Assembly (NCBI GenBank): GCA_041390125.1
Contig: JAWKQN010000008.1
Location: forward strand, 124,001 to 188,000
From: Gemmatimonadota bacterium
GTDB taxonomy: Bacteria; Gemmatimonadota; Gemmatimonadetes; Longimicrobiales; Gaopeijiaceae
Length of the DNA: 64,000 nt
Direction of reading: 5' to 3'
Both the position numbers and the translations under genes were made by a program. The notes under the pieces were generated by a model. It did no database searches, was not told the DNA's origin, and was given only the letters and a program-made list of their open reading frames with translations. Positions 59,475 through 64,000 of the stretch are shown one piece after another (positions within the stretch are counted from its first letter, which is position 1; each line of letters starts with the position of its first letter).

Positions 59475-61796
59475 ATGCTCTGGTCGCTCCTCGCGCTCGC
59501 CCTCCCCTCTCCGGCGGACACGCTGACCTACAGTGGCCGCGACGGTCGCCTGACGGTGGAGCCGCCGCGGATGGAGTCGCCTTCCATCACCATCGATGGT
59601 CGCCTCGACGAGCCCGAATGGGCCGACGCCGCCGTCTTGAGCGGCTTCACGCAGTACACGCCCGTGGAGGGCATCGCCGCCGCACAGGACACCGAGGTCC
59701 GGGTGTTCTACTCGGGAGACGCCATCTATTTCGGCTTCCACGCCTACGACAGCGATCCCTCCGGCATCCTGGCCTTCCTGACCGAGCGGGATCGCTCCTC
59801 GTTCGGGAACGACTGGGTCCGCGTGATGCTGGACACCTTCGACGATCAGCGGCAGGCCTACGCGTTCTTCGTCAATCCGTACGGCATCCAGACCGACGGC
59901 CTGTGGCTGGAGAGCCTGCCGCCCGCCGGCGGCGTGCCCACCAATCCCAAGGTCGACTTCAACATCGACTACATCTGGGACTCGCAGGGCCGTCTGGTGG
60001 AGGACGGGTGGGTGGCGGAGCTACGCATCCCGTACGTGTCGCTCCGCTTTCCCGACCGTCCCGTGCACCAATGGGGACTGCAGATCGCGCGCGGCGTGAC
60101 GCGCTCCGACTTCAAGTCCTCCTGGGCGCCGCTCACGCTGGACATCTCCAGCGTCCTGGCGCAGAGCGGCCGCCTCGTGGGCATCCACGACATCCACCCC
60201 AAGCGGTTGGTCCAGATCAACCCGGAGGTCACCGGCAGCATCACGGGCGCGCGGGTCGGCGGCGCCTTCGAACGCGGTGATCCCGACCCCGCGGTCGGGC
60301 TCAACGCCCGGTACGGCCTGACGCCCAACCTGGTCCTCGACGCCACCTTCAATCCCGACTTCTCCCAGGTCGAGGCGGACGTCGACCAGATCCAGACCAA
60401 CGAGCGCTTCGCGCTGTTCCTGCCGGAGCGCCGGCCCTTCTTCCTGGACGGCGCCGAGATCTTCCTCACCACACAGCGGCTGGTGCACACGCGCAGCGTG
60501 GTCGATCCGATCGGCGGCGCCCGGCTGTCCGGCAAGGTGGGCAGCTTCGCCGTGGCCTGGCTGGGCGCCGTGGACGAGAGCCCTACGTCCGTGTTCGGCG
60601 GGCAGGACGACGCGCTGTTCAATCTGGTCCGGGTGCGTCGGGACGTGGGGGCCGGCTCCACGCTGGGGTTCCTCTACACGGACCGCACGCTGAACGCGGA
60701 CGTCTACAATCGGGTCCTGTCGACGGACGTACGTCTCCTGTTCGGGGGTCGCTATGCGCTGCAGACGCAGCTGACCGGCAGCTGGACCGCCACCGGCGTG
60801 CCGGGCGAATCCACCGGGCTCAAGCCCATGGCCACGTTCCACGTCGACCGCAGCAGCCGCTCGAGCACGCTCCAGTTCAAGCTGGAGGACACGCACCCGG
60901 AGTTCCGCGCCCTGAGCGGCTTCATCCCCCGGGTGGGGGACACCGAGATGCAGGCCATCGCGGGGTTCACCCGGTACGGCCGGCCCGGCGCTCTGGTCGA
61001 GCGGTGGGGCAGCCAGATCCGCTACAACAGCTTCTACCGGCACGACACGTTCTGGGACGGCGGCTCCCCGTTCGAGTGGGAGGTGGAGCTCTGGCCGAGC
61101 ATCGCCGTCCGGGGCGCGCGCTCGCTGACGGCCATCGTGCGCGTGGGAGGTTTCGACTTCCAACCGGGCGACTTCGCGCGCTACCAGGTGGTGGACGCCA
61201 ACGGACAATCGCAGCCGTTCCCGCAGCCGCCGGCCGTCTCGCCCATCTGGGGCCTGGCCCTGCTTCCCAACATCCGCATCAACGACCGCGTGCGCCTGAC
61301 CGGGCGCTCCTTCTTCCGGGAGGTGCCGCTCTACGCGGAGGGCTCGCAGGGGTGGGAGATCCAGCTGGCGCCCACCCTGGAGATCACGCCCGATCAGGCC
61401 TGGCGCGTGGATCTCAACCACACGTGGGCCCACCTGACCCGGAGCGCCGACGGGAGCGACTTCGGGACCGTCCACATCTCGCGAGCCGCGGTCCAGTACC
61501 AGTTCGGCCGCTCGGTCTTCGCCCGCGTCATCGCGCAGTACGACCTCGAGCGCCGGGAGGCGTTGCGCCATCCCGTGACCGGGCAGGCGGTGCTCGTGGA
61601 CGGACAGCTCGCCGACGTGCGCTCCCGGGGGGACTTCCAGAGCCAGGTGCTGCTGTCCTGGGAGCCATCCCCCGGCACGATCTTCTTCGTGGGCTACAGC
61701 CGCGCGATGGACGGTCCGTACGGCTACGCACTCTCGCGCAAGGATCCCGTCACGGACGGCGTGTTCGTCAAGCTGTCCTGGCTGTTCCGCCTGTAG
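59475..61796 (+). CDS. DUF5916 protein with CBM9-like N-terminal domain (copy 2)
   Basis: 773 residues. Short signal peptide (LLALALPSPADT, cleavage near 15). CBM9-like part (about 35-230: ITIDGRLDEPEWADAAVLSGF, VRVFYSGDAIYFGFHAYDS, FVNPYGIQTDGLW), then the DUF5916 region with FNPDFSQVEADVDQIQTNERFALFLPERRPFFLDGAEIF and a beta-rich remainder ending VKLSWLFRL. It is clearly related to copy 1 at 22783-25128 but the two barrels diverge. It is followed after 180 bases by a TPR protein. Confidence 0.92.
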   Translation: MLWSLLALALPSPADTLTYSGRDGRLTVEPPRMESPSITIDGRLDEPEWADAAVLSGFTQYTPVEGIAAAQDTEVRVFYSGDAIYFGFHAYDSDPSGILAFLTERDRSSFGNDWVRVMLDTFDDQRQAYAFFVNPYGIQTDGLWLESLPPAGGVPTNPKVDFNIDYIWDSQGRLVEDGWVAELRIPYVSLRFPDRPVHQWGLQIARGVTRSDFKSSWAPLTLDISSVLAQSGRLVGIHDIHPKRLVQINPEVTGSITGARVGGAFERGDPDPAVGLNARYGLTPNLVLDATFNPDFSQVEADVDQIQTNERFALFLPERRPFFLDGAEIFLTTQRLVHTRSVVDPIGGARLSGKVGSFAVAWLGAVDESPTSVFGGQDDALFNLVRVRRDVGAGSTLGFLYTDRTLNADVYNRVLSTDVRLLFGGRYALQTQLTGSWTATGVPGESTGLKPMATFHVDRSSRSSTLQFKLEDTHPEFRALSGFIPRVGDTEMQAIAGFTRYGRPGALVERWGSQIRYNSFYRHDTFWDGGSPFEWEVELWPSIAVRGARSLTAIVRVGGFDFQPGDFARYQVVDANGQSQPFPQPPAVSPIWGLALLPNIRINDRVRLTGRSFFREVPLYAEGSQGWEIQLAPTLEITPDQAWRVDLNHTWAHLTRSADGSDFGTVHISRAAVQYQFGRSVFARVIAQYDLERREALRHPVTGQAVLVDGQLADVRSRGDFQSQVLLSWEPSPGTIFFVGYSRAMDGPYGYALSRKDPVTDGVFVKLSWLFRL

Positions 61797-61976
61797 ATCG
61801 GCGGTGCGGCCGGGGAACGCGCTCCGACGCCCGACAGACCCGCGACCCCCTCCAAGGGCAGGGGATGGTTGCGCCGGCCGTCGGCGGCGGCGCCCGCTCC
61901 GTTCCGTCACGTTCCGTGCATGCCGAGCCGGTCGCCGGCTCGTTCTCCATAGCGGAAGCGGATCCCGGAGGTCCCC

Positions 61977-63587
61977 ATGTACGCAGTCATCCTCGCGCTC
62001 GCCCTGGCTTCGGCCCCGGCGCCCGCCGATACCGTCCCCCTGTTCGACGGCCTGGGCGAGCACCATCACGCGATCTCCACGGCGAGCGCAGAGGCCCAGG
62101 CCTACTTCGATCAGGGGCTCCGTCTCGTGTACGGATTCAACCACGCCGAGGCCATCCGCTCCTTCGAAGAGGCGCTGCGACGCGACGACGCGTGCGCGAT
62201 GTGCTGGTGGGGGATCGCCTTCGCCGCGGGCCCCAACATCAACGCGGCCCTGGACTCCGCGGGCGGAGCGCTCGCCTGGACGGCCATCGGGGAAGCGCGC
62301 GCGCGGATGGAGGCGGCCTCGGCGAAGGAGCGCGCCTACATCAAGGCGTTGACGCGGAGATACGGCGCGAGTCCGCTCGCGGACCGAGCGGCGCGTGACT
62401 CCGCCTGGGCCGAGGCGATGGCAGGGGTGGCCGGGGCCTATCCGGACGACGACGACGCCCAGGTGCTGTACGCGGACGCGTTGATGAACCTGTCGCCCTG
62501 GGACTACTGGGAGGCGGACCTGTCGCCGCGGCCCGGCACGGAGACGCTCCTGGCCACGCTCGAGCGCGTGGTGGAGCGCTCCCGGACCCACGCGGGCGCC
62601 TGCCATCTCTACATCCACGCCGTGGAGAAGGGCGACCCCGAGCGCGCGGTGCCGTGCGCCGAACGCCTGCCCGACCTGATGCCGTCGGCGGGTCACATCG
62701 TCCACATGCCCGCGCACATCTTCATCCGTGTCGGACGCTACATCGACGCGATCGACCGCAACCATCACGCGACCCACGCGGATGAGCGCTATGTCCACGC
62801 CGAGCGGCCGCGCGGCCTGTATCCCCTCGCCTACTACCCGCACAACTACGACTTCCTGGCCTTCGCCGCCGCCATGGCCGGCCGTCGCGGCGAGGCGCTG
62901 GACGCCGCGCGCGCGGCGGCGGACATCGTCGATGCGGAGATGGCCGTGGTGCCGGAGCTGGGTGGCTTGCAGAACTACCGCGTGCTCCCGCTCCGCATGC
63001 TCACCCGCTTCGGCCGGTGGGAGGAGGTGCTGGCAGAGCCGGATATGCCGTCCGACCAGCGGTTCGCCGTGGGCTTCCAGCATTGGGCCCGAGGGCTGGC
63101 CGAGCTCAAGCTGGGACGGCCGGAGCGGGCGCGTGCAGAGCTCGCGCGCGTCCGGACCGTGCTGGCCGAGCCTGCACTCGCCCCCTTCATCCTCTGGTGG
63201 AACCCGGCCAGCGAGGTGCTCCGCCTGGGCAGCCTCGTCCTGGACGCCGAGCTGGCGCTCGCCGACGGCCGGACGGAGCACGCGGTCGGGCTGCTCGAGG
63301 AAGCGGTGGCGCTGGAGGACGGTCTGACCTACGACGAGCCCCCGGCGTGGTCGCTTCCCCCCCGTCAGGTCCTGGGGCGGGTGCTGCTGGAGTGCGGGAG
63401 GCCGGCCGACGCCGAGCGGGTGTACCGGGCCGACCTGGCGCGGCACCCGGAGAACGGGTGGAGCCTGCTCGGGCTCAGCCAGGCGCTCGCCGCCCAGGGC
63501 CGGTCCGACGAGGCCCAGGCAACCCGGCTCCGCTTCGAGCAGGCCTGGCGTACCGCGGACGTGACGGTGGAGCGCTCGGCCTACTGA
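61977..63587 (+). CDS. TPR-repeat protein, secreted
   Basis: 536 residues. Signal peptide (MYAVILALALASAPAPA). TPR-like helices throughout: AYFDQGLRLVYGFNHAEAIRSFEEALRRDDACAMCWWGIA near the start, HAVGLLEEAVALED and DAERVYRADLARHPENGWSLLGLSQALAAQGR at the end. The FNHAEA and CAMCWWG lead is a recurring form of secreted TPR proteins in this group of bacteria. A middle part (HIVHMPAHIFIRVGRYIDAI) is conserved-looking with many His, possibly a metal site. It may scaffold or bind peptides. GGAGG before the ATG. Confidence 0.9.
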   Translation: MYAVILALALASAPAPADTVPLFDGLGEHHHAISTASAEAQAYFDQGLRLVYGFNHAEAIRSFEEALRRDDACAMCWWGIAFAAGPNINAALDSAGGALAWTAIGEARARMEAASAKERAYIKALTRRYGASPLADRAARDSAWAEAMAGVAGAYPDDDDAQVLYADALMNLSPWDYWEADLSPRPGTETLLATLERVVERSRTHAGACHLYIHAVEKGDPERAVPCAERLPDLMPSAGHIVHMPAHIFIRVGRYIDAIDRNHHATHADERYVHAERPRGLYPLAYYPHNYDFLAFAAAMAGRRGEALDAARAAADIVDAEMAVVPELGGLQNYRVLPLRMLTRFGRWEEVLAEPDMPSDQRFAVGFQHWARGLAELKLGRPERARAELARVRTVLAEPALAPFILWWNPASEVLRLGSLVLDAELALADGRTEHAVGLLEEAVALEDGLTYDEPPAWSLPPRQVLGRVLLECGRPADAERVYRADLARHPENGWSLLGLSQALAAQGRSDEAQATRLRFEQAWRTADVTVERSAY

Positions 63588-63619
63588 CGAGGCGCCACGG
63601 CTCTCGGCGGGGGGCCGAT

Positions 63620-63653
63620 CCGCCCCTGCGGTGCCGCGGAGCCGCAGGGGCGG
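63620..63653 (+). terminator. Hairpin terminator after the TPR gene
   Basis: CCGCCCCTGCGG (63620-63631) pairs perfectly with CCGCAGGGGCGG (63642-63653), a 12-bp stem and a 10-base loop, 33 bases after the stop. No T-run. Confidence 0.65.
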
Positions 63654-63667
63654 CCGGCTGCGCGGCC

Positions 63668-63750
63668 TGGCCCGGCCTGCCCCGCGGTGGCCGGCCCTGC
63701 CCCGCGGCCTGCCCGGCCCTGCCCCGCGGCCTGGCCGGCCCTGCCCCGCC
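63668..63750. repeat. 22-bp tandem GC repeats, about 3.5 copies
   Basis: Units at 63688-63709 and 63710-63731 (core GGCCCTGCCCCGCGG) differ at one position, preceded by a 20-base variant from 63668 and followed by a truncated one from 63732. Low-complexity expansion between the terminator and the ECF gene. Confidence 0.8.
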
Positions 63751-63901
63751 CTCCCGCGCGCACCGCCAGGCCTCCATGGTAGATTGGGCCTTCGATCCGG
63801 GGGGCGAGCGTTCGGGTGTCCGGTGTCTCGGGCGGTCCGCGCTCTCCCGATCGAGAGGGCCCGTGCCCGCGGGCTCCGTGTCCCACCGCCGAGCTGAGGC
63901 C

Positions 63902-64000
63902 ATGTCCGACGGCGAGCTCACCCAGTGGCTGGTCCGGCTCCGTTCCGGGGAGTCCGAGGTCCTGGAGCATCTGCTGCCCCGCGTCTACGACGAGCTGCGC
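63902..64000 (+). CDS. ECF RNA polymerase sigma factor, N-terminal fragment (cut by window end)
   Basis: 33 codons are visible: TQWLVRLRSGESEVLEHLLP followed by RVYDELR. This lead is that of the ECF subfamily (TIGR02999-like) that is encoded beside Ser/Thr protein kinase genes in Gemmatimonadota, Acidobacteriota and Planctomycetes. Region 2 begins at DELR. The rest, and a possible kinase partner, lie past base 64000. The kinase at 1-1183 is 63 kb away and on the opposite strand, so it is not that partner. Confidence 0.85.
   Translation, partial: MSDGELTQWLVRLRSGESEVLEHLLPRVYDELR

Larger units (their letters stand above)
63588..63901. other. 314-base intergenic region between the TPR and ECF sigma genes
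   Basis: It holds a terminator hairpin (63620-63653), 22-bp GC tandem repeats (63668-63750), and then a less biased 150 bases that should include the ECF promoter. No ORF is supported there. Confidence 0.6.

Noticed and set aside
60021..63446. Open frame of 1141 codons on the minus strand
   Set aside because: Shadow of the DUF5916 and TPR genes; spans two genes and their gap and has no domain.
63668..63750. CRISPR-like array
   Set aside because: Units are adjacent without spacers and very GC-rich; a simple tandem repeat.
1..64000. tRNA, rRNA or riboswitch
   Set aside because: I saw no T-loop-like or rRNA-like sequence and no recognisable riboswitch core by eye; a dedicated covariance-model scan would be needed to exclude small RNAs.

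Overview
The window is very GC-rich, densely coded bacterial chromosome with about 50 protein genes. I see no rRNA, tRNA, CRISPR array, transposase or phage gene. The content suggests a heterotrophic, aerobic, protein- and peptide-degrading member of the Gemmatimonadota or a close relative such as Acidobacteriota. The grounds are many secreted peptidases and lipoproteins, DUF1592/DUF1552 protein pairs, DUF5916 outer-membrane-like proteins, a Ser/Thr kinase that starts in the style of those phyla, and an ECF sigma factor. The phylum is an inference from gene content, not from a marker gene.

Layout. 1-12 kb: a truncated Ser/Thr kinase, an M24 peptidase lipoprotein, an RlmL-like methyltransferase, an S9 peptidase, an AAA ATPase, a YtcJ-like amidohydrolase, and a coupled Fpg / amidase / FMN-reductase operon. 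12-22.6 kb: the most distinctive part. It has an orphan Tat-exported DUF1552 protein, an alpha/beta hydrolase and an aberrant creatininase-like protein, then a tight operon of DUF1592 cytochrome-like protein, DUF1552, ankyrin-repeat protein and DUF1028 hydrolase, whose last two genes start at TGATG stop/start overlaps. 22.8-30.6 kb: DUF5916 protein, M20 peptidase, ferritin-like protein, DUF1697, a metallo-beta-lactamase-fold lipoprotein with altered metal ligands, and a class I aminotransferase. 30.7-40.1 kb: two paralogous lipoproteins derived from HpcH/HpaI aldolase with a 63-residue small protein, a 5'-3' exonuclease, a GGDEF-EAL enzyme, a small glycine-rich membrane protein, a HEAT-repeat/cyclophilin fusion lipoprotein and an M20 peptidase.

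40.2-51 kb: a stress module in which universal stress proteins diverge from a PAS histidine kinase / LuxR regulator / flavin split-barrel operon, with a perfect palindrome in the shared promoter region. MgtC and CNNM/CorC membrane proteins, a beta-alanine or valine-type catabolic pair (MmsA plus class III aminotransferase) and a 7TM-PAS-GGDEF protein follow. 51-54 kb: a VapBC toxin-antitoxin pair behind a 30-bp AT-rich palindrome, and an aldo-keto reductase fused to a RidA domain. 54-64 kb: threonine degradation (Tdh of the SDR type plus Kbl), a di-heme cytochrome c peroxidase, an APC amino-acid permease, a second DUF5916 protein, a TPR protein, and the first 33 codons of an ECF sigma factor cut by the window end.

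The genes together point to scavenging of peptides and amino acids: export and trimming by S9, M20, M24 and amidase enzymes, uptake by the permease, and catabolism by Tdh/Kbl, MmsA and the transaminases. Redox, c-di-GMP and stress signalling are superimposed. The least understood candidates are the DUF1592-DUF1552-ankyrin-DUF1028 operon and the degenerate aldolase lipoprotein pair with its small partner.
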